Shown here piece after piece: positions 53,025 to 60,687 of a DNA stretch of 64,000 nt. Source of the DNA: Microvirga sp. 17 mud 1-3 (GTDB lineage: Bacteria > Pseudomonadota > Alphaproteobacteria > Rhizobiales > Beijerinckiaceae); contig NZ_CP029481.1 in NCBI RefSeq assembly GCF_003151255.1, positions 1,302,001 through 1,366,000 on the forward strand, read 5' to 3'. The first letter of the stretch is position 1, and the number at the start of each line of letters is the position of its first letter. Made by a program: the position numbers and the translations under genes. The notes below the pieces were generated by a model. It searched no databases, was not told the origin of the DNA, and saw only the letters and a program-made list of their open reading frames with translations.

Positions 53025-53867
53025 ATGCTCAGGATCATCACCTGGAACATCCAGTGGGGGCTCGGCATCGACGGGCGCGTCGATCTCGAACGCCTCATCG
53101 CGGAGGCCCGCGGCATCGCCGATTTCGACGTGCTGTGTCTTCAGGAGGTTTCGGACAATTTCGATACCCTTAAGAACAACGACGGCAGCAACCAGTTCGC
53201 GGCCCTTGCGGCTCTGCTGCCCGGATACACGGCCGTCGAAGGCGTTGCGCTCGACATTCCCGACGAAGCCGGAGGGCGCCGCCGCTTCGGCAACATGATC
53301 CTTTCGCGGCTCCCGGTCACGCAGGTCCTGCGCTACACCCTGCCATGGGAGGCGGCCCCCACCCGCAACATGCCGCGCCTGGTGCTCGAGGCGACCGTGG
53401 AGACGGGCTCCGGTCCCTTGCGGATCATGACGACCCATCTCGAATATTCCTCCGACAAGCTGCGGCGGGCGCAGGTGGAGGGGATCCGCGAGGCGCACCG
53501 CACGGCGCACGAGCGGGTCATCACGCTTCGCGAGGACGGTGCCGGCACCTATGTCCGGCACCCGGTCACGTCGTCGGCCGTCCTGACGGGCGACTTCAAC
53601 ATGCGCCACGAGGATGGCGCAAAGAAGCGGCTCTCCGACCCTTTCGAGAACGGCGCTCCGGCGCTGGTCGATGCCTGGCAGGCGCTCAATGGCGAGAAGG
53701 CCCACCCATGGTCCTTCTGCATCTACGAGCAACAGCACGGCGAGCCCCATTGCTGCGACTTCATGTTCGTGACCGAGGATCTCGTGCCCCGGCTGCGCAG
53801 CATGACCTATGATCAGCGCTCGCAGGCGTCGGACCATCAGCCGGTGCTGATCGAGCTCGACCTTTGA
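53025..53867 (+). CDS. Endonuclease/exonuclease/phosphatase family protein
   Basis: A 280-residue metal-dependent phosphodiesterase-fold protein. The conserved residues are seen in order: Asn in TWNIQWG, Glu in LCLQEVSDN, Asp/Asn in LTGDFNM, and the catalytic SDHQPV near the C-terminus. There is no signal peptide, so it acts in the cytoplasm. As the last gene of an ABC importer operon it probably hydrolyses a phosphodiester or phosphomonoester that the transporter brings in; the substrate is not known. Confidence 0.9.
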   Translation: MLRIITWNIQWGLGIDGRVDLERLIAEARGIADFDVLCLQEVSDNFDTLKNNDGSNQFAALAALLPGYTAVEGVALDIPDEAGGRRRFGNMILSRLPVTQVLRYTLPWEAAPTRNMPRLVLEATVETGSGPLRIMTTHLEYSSDKLRRAQVEGIREAHRTAHERVITLREDGAGTYVRHPVTSSAVLTGDFNMRHEDGAKKRLSDPFENGAPALVDAWQALNGEKAHPWSFCIYEQQHGEPHCCDFMFVTEDLVPRLRSMTYDQRSQASDHQPVLIELDL

Positions 53868-54119
53868 TCCCCGTCCGCTCTCGGAACGGTTCCGGGCAGG
53901 GCAACGGCACAGCGGCCGGAGAACTGCACATGCTCCAGATGAGGCTGCGTATTGGGGCTGTCTCGCAAGATAAGTGACGTAACGGAGGCTTGCGGAGAGC
54001 TGCGAATCGAGAAAAACCCGCTTGACGCCGAGGTTAGACCCATGCAAACGCGGCGAATGAGCTAACCTTACGGGGAAAGCTCATCTATCAGGCTTTCCTC
54101 TGGGATCGAAGGAACACCC

Positions 54120-54416
54120 ATGAACAAGAACGAACTTATCGAGCAGATCGCTCAGGAGTACGAGCTGACGAAGACCTTCGCGCGGGATCTCGTCGAACAT
54201 GTGTTCGAGTCCATCTCCGACGCCGTCCACAAGGGCGAAGAGGTCGCGATCTTCGGTTTCGGCAAGTTCAAGCTTGCCGAGCGCAAGGCGCGCAAGGGCC
54301 GTAACCCCCAGACGGGCGAGGCCATCAAGATCGCCGCCTCCAAGAACGTGAAGTTCGAGCAGTCCAAGTCCCTGAAGGAGCGGGTCAACGCCAAGCGCCG
54401 TTCCCGCAAGGGCTGA
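54120..54416 (+). CDS. HU family DNA-binding protein
   Basis: A 98-residue nucleoid protein. The helical dimerisation part begins MNKNELIEQIAQEYELTK and the beta-arm has IFGFGKFKLAERKARKGRNP followed by TGEAIKIAASKNVKF, the classic DNA-bending arm. It ends with a basic tail (KRRSRKG). It compacts and bends DNA without strong sequence preference. It has its own promoter region (252 bases upstream) and a clear terminator. Confidence 0.93.
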   Translation: MNKNELIEQIAQEYELTKTFARDLVEHVFESISDAVHKGEEVAIFGFGKFKLAERKARKGRNPQTGEAIKIAASKNVKFEQSKSLKERVNAKRRSRKG

Positions 54417-54752
54417 GCTGACGCACATCTCTGTGGCGGTTGGGCGCCTTCGGGCGCCCAAATCGTTTCTGAGGGCCGCCGCTGCCCGATTGGCCGCCTG
54501 AGACACACAGCGACGAGGCGGTCCTGTCCGAAAGGAGTACCCTTTACGGACGCCTCAGAGAGACAGGGCCGCGCCGCAGGAAAGGGGTGATGCCGGCAAA
54601 CGCGCGGATGTTTCTTTCAGCCCGGCCCCCGGCAGGCAGATCCACGCACCTGCGGGCGGAACCTGCGGCATTCCCTGCCGTTCAAGCTCAGTGCGGGCCA
54701 CGGGGCCGGAAAGGTCCGTTCGGGCTGGGGACACTCTTGAACGGAGGCGGCA
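54417..54752. other. Intergenic region after HU
   Basis: A 336-base region. It holds the HU terminator at 54440-54469 and presumably the promoter of the VWA-protein gene. No gene is supported in the rest. Confidence 0.55.
54440..54469 (+). terminator. Rho-independent terminator of the HU gene
   Basis: Perfect 9-base stem TTGGGCGCC and GGCGCCCAA closed by a stable TTCG tetraloop, then ATCGTTT. It starts 23 bases after the HU stop codon. Confidence 0.88.
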
Positions 54753-55559
54753 ATGCTTCATTTGCCACGATCCCTGCGTTTGTGTCTCCTCCTCGCCACC
54801 TGCCTTCTCGTCCGGCCCGCGCAGGCCGAACCACGGCTCGATCTTGCCCTCGTCATCGCCGTAGACGTGTCCTCCTCGATGGATCCCAAGGAGCAGAAGC
54901 TGCAACGGGACGGCTTCGTGGAGGCCTTCAGGTCGCCCTTGGTCCATAAGGCCATCAAGCAGGGCATCCTCGGGCGCATCGCCGTCACATACGTGGAATG
55001 GTCGTCCTCGGACGATCAGACGATCGTGGTGCCATGGACGGTGATCGACGGGCCGGATTCCGCGAGCACCTTTGCCCAGAGACTATCTTTCCAGCCTACG
55101 CGCCGGGGAACGACCACATCCATCTCGGCGGCGCTCGATTTCGGCGCCCGTCTCCTGCGGGAGATCGAGCCCGAAACGGTCCGGAAGGTCATCGACGTTT
55201 CGGGGGACGGCACCAACAATGACGGGCGGCCCGTGACCGATGCCCGGGATCAGGTCGTCGGCGCCGGGGTCACCATCAACGGCCTTCCGGTCATGATCAA
55301 GAATCCGGAGGCCATGTGGGACATGGATGTGCTCGATCTCTATTACCGGGATTGCGTGATCGGCGGGCTCGGCGCCTTCATGCAGCCCGTCCGGGACGTG
55401 AGCGAGTTCGCGACCCTGGTCGAGCTGAAGATCCTGCGTGAGGTATCCGGGATCGATGGTCAGATCCTGCCCACCATTCCGGCCGCAATGAGCGTGGATT
55501 GCCGAACCGGCGAAAAGAAGCGCGAGGAGCCGGAGGTGCCGCTTCTGAAAAAGCCCTGA
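54753..55559 (+). CDS. DUF1194 VWA-domain protein, secreted
   Basis: A 268-residue protein with an N-terminal signal peptide (cleavage near AQA, residue 24). The von Willebrand A fold starts LALVIAVDVSSSMD, giving the metal-dependent adhesion site DxSxS, and continues with VEWSSSDDQTIVVPW and VIDVSGDGTNNDG. This matches DUF1194, a family found mainly in alphaproteobacteria with unknown function. It probably binds a protein partner in the periplasm through a metal ion. Confidence 0.9.
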   Translation: MLHLPRSLRLCLLLATCLLVRPAQAEPRLDLALVIAVDVSSSMDPKEQKLQRDGFVEAFRSPLVHKAIKQGILGRIAVTYVEWSSSDDQTIVVPWTVIDGPDSASTFAQRLSFQPTRRGTTTSISAALDFGARLLREIEPETVRKVIDVSGDGTNNDGRPVTDARDQVVGAGVTINGLPVMIKNPEAMWDMDVLDLYYRDCVIGGLGAFMQPVRDVSEFATLVELKILREVSGIDGQILPTIPAAMSVDCRTGEKKREEPEVPLLKKP

Positions 55560-55681
55560 TCCGGTTCCTTCGACGAAACCGATCCGCAGCGCATCGCGCC
55601 TGGCGGATAGCCTCGTCCGTCCGGGGCGCCCGCCCTGTGAGCCATGCCCTGCATGGGAGGTGCCGGCGCCCGGGGAGGGGA

Positions 55682-55933
55682 TCAGTTGACGCTGTTGCTC
55701 GGCGCGTCGCCCATGAGAGCCGCTTCGGCGGCCATCAACAGCGCCTCGCCGAGTTCGCGAGCCCGGTCCGCCGTCATGGCCACGGGCATCTGGTGGCGAA
55801 TGCCACGGGCGAAATCGTCGGGCGTTGCGGCAATCTCGATGACCATCATCGCATCGCGGCCGTCGAGCGTGCCAACCGAGAAGCTTGTCAGAGCGCCAAT
55901 CAGATCGAAGTCCTGGGTCATCTCGACCTCCAT
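55682..55933 (-). CDS. Small conserved-looking hypothetical protein
   Basis: An 83-residue acidic protein without membrane segments. It contains MVIEIAATPDDFARGIRHQMPVAM-like alternating sequence (read from the segment near residue 30) and a helical ADRARELGEALLMAAEAAL part. I recognise no named family. It may start at Met1 or Met5. It stands alone, convergent with the VWA-protein gene. Codon use fits the genome, so I think it real. Confidence 0.55.
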   Translation of the reverse strand: MEVEMTQDFDLIGALTSFSVGTLDGRDAMMVIEIAATPDDFARGIRHQMPVAMTADRARELGEALLMAAEAALMGDAPSNSVN

Positions 55934-56192
55934 GTTTCTGCCTTGGTGCCGTTTTCCCTCGGAAACAGAAAATTGTCTGCTCTCCGGGTGAAGAGTGGAT
56001 TATGTTACAAATTTGTTTCTATCGTTATTTCAAAAGCTTAGGGTAAATTTTTTTTACATTTTTCTTCTTTTGGATGCTTGGAAGTCTTTTGGCGGCCGTT
56101 CGTTGCCCGTCTGAGGATCGCGCTCCTGACGTAGGGGAGCCAAGGGCATTCCGTTGTGGTAGGATCCTTCGGCGCATGGGAGGCATACGACC

Positions 56193-56732
56193 ATGGACGA
56201 AACCTTACGGCGTGAGATTGTCGATATCCTGAATCGGGCCCAGGACCTCACCCTCGCGACGATCCGGCAGGACGGCTATCCTCAAGCCACGACGGTGTCC
56301 TATGCCAGCAGCGGCTTTCACATCTATTTCGGCTGTGCGGACCAGTCCCAGAAGGCCCAGAACATCGCCCACGATGCCCGGGTCTCTGCCGCCGTCACCC
56401 TTCCGTACGAGAATTGGGAGCAGATTCGGGGCCTGTCCTTTGCCGGGCGGGCAGAGCGCCTGACGGATCCTGCTGCGATCCAGCAGGCGGTGCGGTTGAT
56501 GCTCGCCAAGTTTCCCCAGCTCGCCCAATATGCCACGGAAGGACTCGAAGGCGTGGCGCTCTACCGGATCGACCCGGAGGTGTTCTCGGTCCTCGATTAC
56601 CGGAAGGGGTTCGGCCACACCGAATTCTCGACGGTATCCGACGAGGCGCGGCTCGATGCGGTCGAGGAAGCGGATCTCGAATCCTTCCCGGCGAGCGATC
56701 CCCCGTCCTGGACCGGCACGTCTCTGCTCTAA
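56193..56732 (+). CDS. Pyridoxamine 5'-phosphate oxidase-like flavin-binding protein
   Basis: A 179-residue split-barrel protein. DLTLATIRQDGYPQATTVSY near residue 17 is the typical first strands, GFHIYFGCADQSQKAQNI the flavin-side segment, and LSFAGRAERLTD the next strand. It should bind FMN or F420/heme-like cofactor and carry out a redox step or act in stress; the exact reaction is unknown. True PdxH signatures are absent. A dispersed repeat lies in the gap downstream. Confidence 0.83.
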   Translation: MDETLRREIVDILNRAQDLTLATIRQDGYPQATTVSYASSGFHIYFGCADQSQKAQNIAHDARVSAAVTLPYENWEQIRGLSFAGRAERLTDPAAIQQAVRLMLAKFPQLAQYATEGLEGVALYRIDPEVFSVLDYRKGFGHTEFSTVSDEARLDAVEEADLESFPASDPPSWTGTSLL

Positions 56733-56783
56733 AGAGCGGCCGTGAGATCGAACTCACGCCCGAGATTTCGGGTTTCCGGTCTC

Positions 56784-56832
56784 GAGCACCTTTTCCGGCA
56801 AAGCCGGTTTCCACTTTACGACCGATGGTCCG
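56784..56832. repeat. Partial copy of a dispersed GAGCA-type intergenic repeat
   Basis: GAGCACCTTTTCCGGCAAAG and the following CCGGTTTCCACTTT resemble the elements at 57660-57789. It lies between the flavin-protein gene and the YdeI-family gene. Confidence 0.4.
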
Positions 56833-56910
56833 GTGGATGATTTCTGACGCTTGGAATCCAAGCCGCAGGTCCGCTCAAGATTACGGGCAGGCCTTCAACA
56901 TTGAGCGGGA

Positions 56911-57504
56911 TCATGAGGATTTCGTTGGATAGATCGTTTGTCCGAGCGCCAGCATCGAGACGAATTTTTCAATTCGCGCCGCACGGGTCTTTTCCGTCTT
57001 CGCGTCATGGATCCGGTAGAGGACGGCGTATCGATTAGCGCCCTTCAGCGTCGAAAAGAATGCCTTCGCGGCCGGCTCGGCATCAAGGGCAGCCTGCAGG
57101 TCATCTGGGATCTCGGCTTTGCTCTGCGGAGCATAAGCGGCGTCCCAGCGGCCATCAGCCTTGGCCTTCTCGACCTCGGCAAGTCCCGCCGGAGTCATCC
57201 GTCCAGCGGCTGAAAGCCTTGTGGCTGTCTCCACATTGACCTGTGACCACTTGCTCCTGGGTCCACGCGGGGTAAAGCGCACGAGCCAGAATTGGTCGTC
57301 GAACCGGTCAAGCTGCCCGTCGATCCACCCGAAGGCGAGCGCTGCCTCGATAGCCTCGGATTTGCCGACGCCGGCGATGCCGGATGTTTTCTTGGCAAGC
57401 TTCATCCAAATGCCTCGTGAGGCGGACCCGTGTTCTGCCAGCCAACTTTCCCAAGCGTCGCGCGACGCAAAGGCAAGAACGGGTAATCCTTTGTGTTCGG
57501 TCAT
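56911..57504 (-). CDS. YdeI/OmpD-associated family protein
   Basis: A 197-residue protein. The N-terminal half has SWLAEHGSASRGIWMKLAKK, EAIEAALAFGWIDGQ and RFTPRGPRSKWSQVN, which are typical of the YdeI family linked in enterics to resistance to antimicrobial peptides. The C-terminal part carries IPDDLQAALDAEPAAKAFF, and the Arg/Lys-rich end is usual. The molecular activity is unknown. ATG 57504 fits the family start; an upstream in-frame ATG adds 15 residues. Confidence 0.87.
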   Translation of the reverse strand: MTEHKGLPVLAFASRDAWESWLAEHGSASRGIWMKLAKKTSGIAGVGKSEAIEAALAFGWIDGQLDRFDDQFWLVRFTPRGPRSKWSQVNVETATRLSAAGRMTPAGLAEVEKAKADGRWDAAYAPQSKAEIPDDLQAALDAEPAAKAFFSTLKGANRYAVLYRIHDAKTEKTRAARIEKFVSMLALGQTIYPTKSS

Positions 57505-57659
57505 GTCCACTCTTCGAATGCCGTCCGGGTGTGTAAGACGAACCCACAAATCAATCCTGGCTTAAACGGGCGGGCGTTTGCCGAAACTTCGTAGAGGCGA
57601 TGAATATCCTTCGGTGGTCGGGCACCGGGCGTTGGAAGCCGCCCACAAGTTCGCCCTAC

Positions 57660-57706
57660 AGCATCGGACCCAAAAGTGGACCCACTTTTGGGATCAATCC
57701 GATGCT
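57660..57706. repeat. Dyad intergenic repeat, copy 1
   Basis: Outer arms AGCATCGGA and TCCGATGCT enclose a second perfect dyad, CCCAAAAGTGG and CCACTTTTGGG, separated by 2 bases. The whole can fold into a nested hairpin. This kind of AGCAT-bounded, GTGG-centred element is common between genes in related bacteria. Confidence 0.7.
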
Positions 57707-57720
57707 TCTTCTCTGGGCTG

Positions 57721-57789
57721 GAGCATCGTTCGGGGCGGAAACCGGGTCCACTTTTCGCTGACGCGGCCCTCTGGGTCCGCACGATGCTC
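57721..57789. repeat. Dyad intergenic repeat, copy 2
   Basis: Bounded by GAGCATCGT (57721) and ACGATGCTC (ending 57789), with an inner GGAAACCGGGTCCACTTTTC. It is the same class as copy 1, only 14 bases away, and its right end touches the stop codon of the ridA gene. Confidence 0.65.
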
Positions 57790-58142
57790 TAGAGAGCGGC
57801 CGTGACCTGGATTTCGAGGGCGTAGTCCGGATCCGCGAGCTTCGCCTCTACGCAGGCGCGGGCCGGGGTGTGGCCGGGCGCGACCCAGGCGTCCCAGACA
57901 GCATTCATCTCGTCGAAGCTTCCGATATCCGACAGCCAGATCGTGGCGCTGAGAAGCCGCGTCTTGTCGCTGCCGATTTCGGCGAGCGATTGGGCGATCT
58001 GGTCGAGAATGTCCTTCGTCTGTTCGGTGACGGACCCGCCCAGGGTCGTCTCCGGCACATAGCCGGAGAAGTACGCCACGCCGTCCTTGATGACGAGATC
58101 GCTGTAGCGGGCCGCAACGCCCACGCGGGAAATCGCCGTCAT
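57789..58142 (-). CDS. RidA family protein
   Basis: A 117-residue YjgF/RidA-type protein that forms a trimer and hydrolyses reactive enamine/imine intermediates from PLP enzymes. DGVAYFSGYVPE at the start, LLSATIWLSDIGSFDEMNAVWDAW split around the WLSDI segment, and TPARACVEAKLADP are family motifs; the Arg in TPARAC is the key carboxylate-binding residue. Its ATG overlaps the stop of the epimerase-like gene (ATGA), so the two are co-translated. Confidence 0.9.
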   Translation of the reverse strand: MTAISRVGVAARYSDLVIKDGVAYFSGYVPETTLGGSVTEQTKDILDQIAQSLAEIGSDKTRLLSATIWLSDIGSFDEMNAVWDAWVAPGHTPARACVEAKLADPDYALEIQVTAAL

Positions 58143-59023
58143 GGCCGGCTCTCCTTGTCTGGAGCCGCGCCGGCCCGTTGCATGGTCTCGGGGATATGTC
58201 CGGAGAACGCGACCGCCACCGGGCCGGTCAGGACGAGCCCGTCATCGTCCCGGACTTCGACCTCCAGGAGGCCGCCGGGCATGTCCACGGCAACGCGGCT
58301 CTCCGACGTCAGGCCCCGACGGCGTGCCGCCAGCACGGCCGCGCAGGCTCCGCTTCCGCAGGCGCGGGTCAGGATGCCGGGCCGCTCCCAGACGACGAGG
58401 CGGAGCCTGTCCGGCGCGACGAGTTCCGCCACGCCGATATTGGCACCCTCGGGCAGGAGAGGGGCATTCTGGAGCGCCGGCGCCCAACGGGGAACGTCGA
58501 CGGCATCCCGGTCCGCCACGAAGCAGACGAGATGCGGGTTGCCCAGGCTGAGGGCGGTCGGCTCCGCGAGGGGGCCGGACGCCAGGTCGAGGCGAAGGGT
58601 GTCCCGGGACTCCGCCAGCGGGATGGCGTCCCAGTCCCAGCGCGGGGCTCCGAGCCGGAGGGCGACCCTTTCGGCATCCGGGCTGGAGCCTTCGATGGCG
58701 CCGCCGAGGGTCTCGAGCACGACCGAACCTTTCCGGCTCTCCTGAAGCAGGAGCCAGATGACGCAGCGCGTGGCGTTCAGGCAGGTCTGGGCCTCCGTGC
58801 CGTCCACGTTGTAGATCCGCATCCGGCCATCGGCACCGGGCACGGTCGGCTGTTCGATGACGAGAAGCTGGTCTCCGCCGATGCCCTCGTGGCGGTCGCA
58901 GATGAGGCGGATGACCTCGGCCGAGGGGCGGAACGGCTCGGCGCGGCCGTCGACGATGACGAAATCGTTGCCCAATCCATGCATCTTGAGGAACGGACGA
59001 CCAGGGAGAGCGAAGGACAGCAA
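58139..59023 (-). CDS. Diaminopimelate epimerase-like protein, divergent
   Basis: About 294 residues with the two-domain DapF fold: KMHGLGNDFVIVDGR at the start, SLGNPHLVCF in the middle, and the second catalytic Cys loop ACGSGACAA. The first catalytic loop, normally CGNG followed by xRC, reads TCLNATRC here: the Cys is kept but both Gly are replaced. It may be a true DapF that tolerates this or a paralogue racemising another amino acid, so I give no symbol. Start: TTG 59023 after GGGAAG; ATG 58984 is the fallback and would cut off the first beta strand. It overlaps ridA. Confidence 0.8.
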   Translation of the reverse strand: MLSFALPGRPFLKMHGLGNDFVIVDGRAEPFRPSAEVIRLICDRHEGIGGDQLLVIEQPTVPGADGRMRIYNVDGTEAQTCLNATRCVIWLLLQESRKGSVVLETLGGAIEGSSPDAERVALRLGAPRWDWDAIPLAESRDTLRLDLASGPLAEPTALSLGNPHLVCFVADRDAVDVPRWAPALQNAPLLPEGANIGVAELVAPDRLRLVVWERPGILTRACGSGACAAVLAARRRGLTSESRVAVDMPGGLLEVEVRDDDGLVLTGPVAVAFSGHIPETMQRAGAAPDKESRP

Positions 59024-59221
59024 GGGACTTCCCGAAAGAAAGACGGCTGAAGGGAGCGGGCGGGCCAGGCCCGCGACACTGGGTGCTCCCCTCAGGCCTG
59101 TCAAGCGCGTCCGCTTCTTCCGCGGGCTCTCTTCCAGGCAGGGCCCGAACGGAGTATTCGCCTTGGGGCACGCGCCGGGAAGGCGCATGGTTCGAACCGG
59201 ACGAAAGCCGAGGAGCACATC

Positions 59222-59656
59222 ATGAAGGCAAGGGTGAAATGGGTCGACGGAATGGCCTTCGTCGGCGAGTCGGGCAGCGGCCATGCCATCGTGATGGACG
59301 GGGCACCCGAATATGGCGGGCGCAACCTTGGCATCCGGCCCATGGAGATGCTGCTGATCGGCCTCGGCGGCTGTACGGCATTCGACGTGGTGCAGATTCT
59401 CCGGCGCGGTCGGGAGCAAGTGACCGATTGCATCGTCGAGGTGGAGGCCGAGCGGGCCGAGACCGACCCCAAGGTCTTCACCAAGATCCATGTCATCTAC
59501 CGCGTGAAGGGGCGGAATCTTGCGCCCGCCAAGGTGGAGCGGGCCATTTCCCTGTCGAAGGAGAAATATTGCTCGGCCTCGATCATGCTTGGCGCGGTGG
59601 CCGAGATCACGCACGAATGGTCGGTCGTCGACGAGGCGGAGGAAGTCGCCTCCTGA
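59222..59656 (+). CDS. OsmC family protein
   Basis: A 144-residue peroxiredoxin-like protein. The two conserved Cys are visible: GLGGCTAFDVVQILR near residue 50 and KYCSASIML near 116. RPMEMLLIGLGGCTA is a hallmark of the OsmC/YhfA type. Members reduce organic hydroperoxides in the cytoplasm using lipoyl or thiol donors. GAGGAG precedes the ATG. It is transcribed away from the DapF-like gene. Confidence 0.9.
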   Translation: MKARVKWVDGMAFVGESGSGHAIVMDGAPEYGGRNLGIRPMEMLLIGLGGCTAFDVVQILRRGREQVTDCIVEVEAERAETDPKVFTKIHVIYRVKGRNLAPAKVERAISLSKEKYCSASIMLGAVAEITHEWSVVDEAEEVAS

Positions 59657-59735
59657 AGGCCGTCTATCCGGCTCTTCCTCATGTGAAAAGCCCATAAGAC
59701 CACTATGGACAGGAAGCGACCAATATGAGACCAGT

Positions 59736-60617
59736 GTGAGCGTGAGCGAAACTGGTCCTCATACCCGCTTCCGGTCCCTCTACGGGCAATCGCTTCCCGG
59801 CACTCGTGTCAACGAGGATGGTTGCGGTCTGCACGGTCGCCATGCGTGGATCGTCGACGGCGCAACGGGCGTTTCGGACGGGCAGATCGGGTCCGCTCCG
59901 AGCGACGCGGCATGGCTGGCCGAGACCATTCAGAGTATCCTGCCGGAACTCACCGGCGCCGAGAGTGCCAACTGTGACCTTCTCGAGGTCCTCCAGGCCC
60001 ATGTCGGCCAAGCCTTCGAGGCGGCCGCAGGACCGGCGAAGGAAGGTGCAGGCCTTGGGGATGTCGGGCCTTCGGCCTGCCTCGGCCTGCTCGGGCTGGA
60101 AACCTCCCATAATTCTCTTCGCGTGAGCGGCCGCTTTCTGGGCGACGTCGTCGCGCTGGTTCAGACGGACGGAACGGTGCTGCGCTGGACCGACGAGCGG
60201 TCCAAGCCCTTCGAGCGGATGACCCTGGCGGCCCTCGGCGATGGCGGCTCCGATGCGAGCGGCATGTCCGAGCCGGTCCGCCGCCAGATCCTGGAAAACC
60301 GCGCAAGGCTCAACCACCCGGACGGGTACTGGGTCGTGAACCCGCGCCGTCCCTGGGCCGGACGGGAGCTCCGGTTCGAGGCGACGATTGCGCCCGGCTC
60401 ACCCATCGTGCTTGCGACCGACGGCTTCATGCGCCTCGTGGACGTGTTCGGCGCCTATACGGACGCGTCGCTCCACGCGGCCCTGGCGGCCGGGGAGGGC
60501 GATGCCCTGTTCCAGGAGCTGCGCGAGCGCGAGCGGCGCGACGATGGGGGCCGTGCATTCCGGCGCGTGAAGATCCACGACGACGCCACCGTGCTGGTGA
60601 TCGCCGCGGGGCCTTAA
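59736..60617 (+). CDS. PP2C family protein phosphatase-like
   Basis: About 293 residues. PP2C metal-binding residues are seen in RVNEDGCG, WIVDGATGVSD, VLATDGFMRLVD and HDDATVLVIA, in the right order and spacing for a minimal bacterial PP2C. It would remove phosphate from Ser/Thr residues or a small molecule. No kinase gene is near it. No ATG fits: GTG 59736 (or 59742) begins just before the fold. It is followed by a sugar ABC operon after 70 bases. Confidence 0.8.
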   Translation: MSVSETGPHTRFRSLYGQSLPGTRVNEDGCGLHGRHAWIVDGATGVSDGQIGSAPSDAAWLAETIQSILPELTGAESANCDLLEVLQAHVGQAFEAAAGPAKEGAGLGDVGPSACLGLLGLETSHNSLRVSGRFLGDVVALVQTDGTVLRWTDERSKPFERMTLAALGDGGSDASGMSEPVRRQILENRARLNHPDGYWVVNPRRPWAGRELRFEATIAPGSPIVLATDGFMRLVDVFGAYTDASLHAALAAGEGDALFQELRERERRDDGGRAFRRVKIHDDATVLVIAAGP

Positions 60618-60630
60618 GAATCAAGGAATT

Positions 60631-60664
60631 CCGAAAGACGGACCTCAAACGGCAGGTCTTTCGG
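60631..60664. repeat. Inverted repeat before the sugar ABC operon
   Basis: Perfect 9-base arms CCGAAAGAC and GTCTTTCGG around a 16-base loop, directly upstream of the ribosome-binding site of the binding-protein gene. It may end the PP2C transcript or act as an operator for the sugar operon; no T-run follows. Confidence 0.5.
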
Positions 60665-60687
60665 TGTTAAAGGAGGAGACTTCCACA

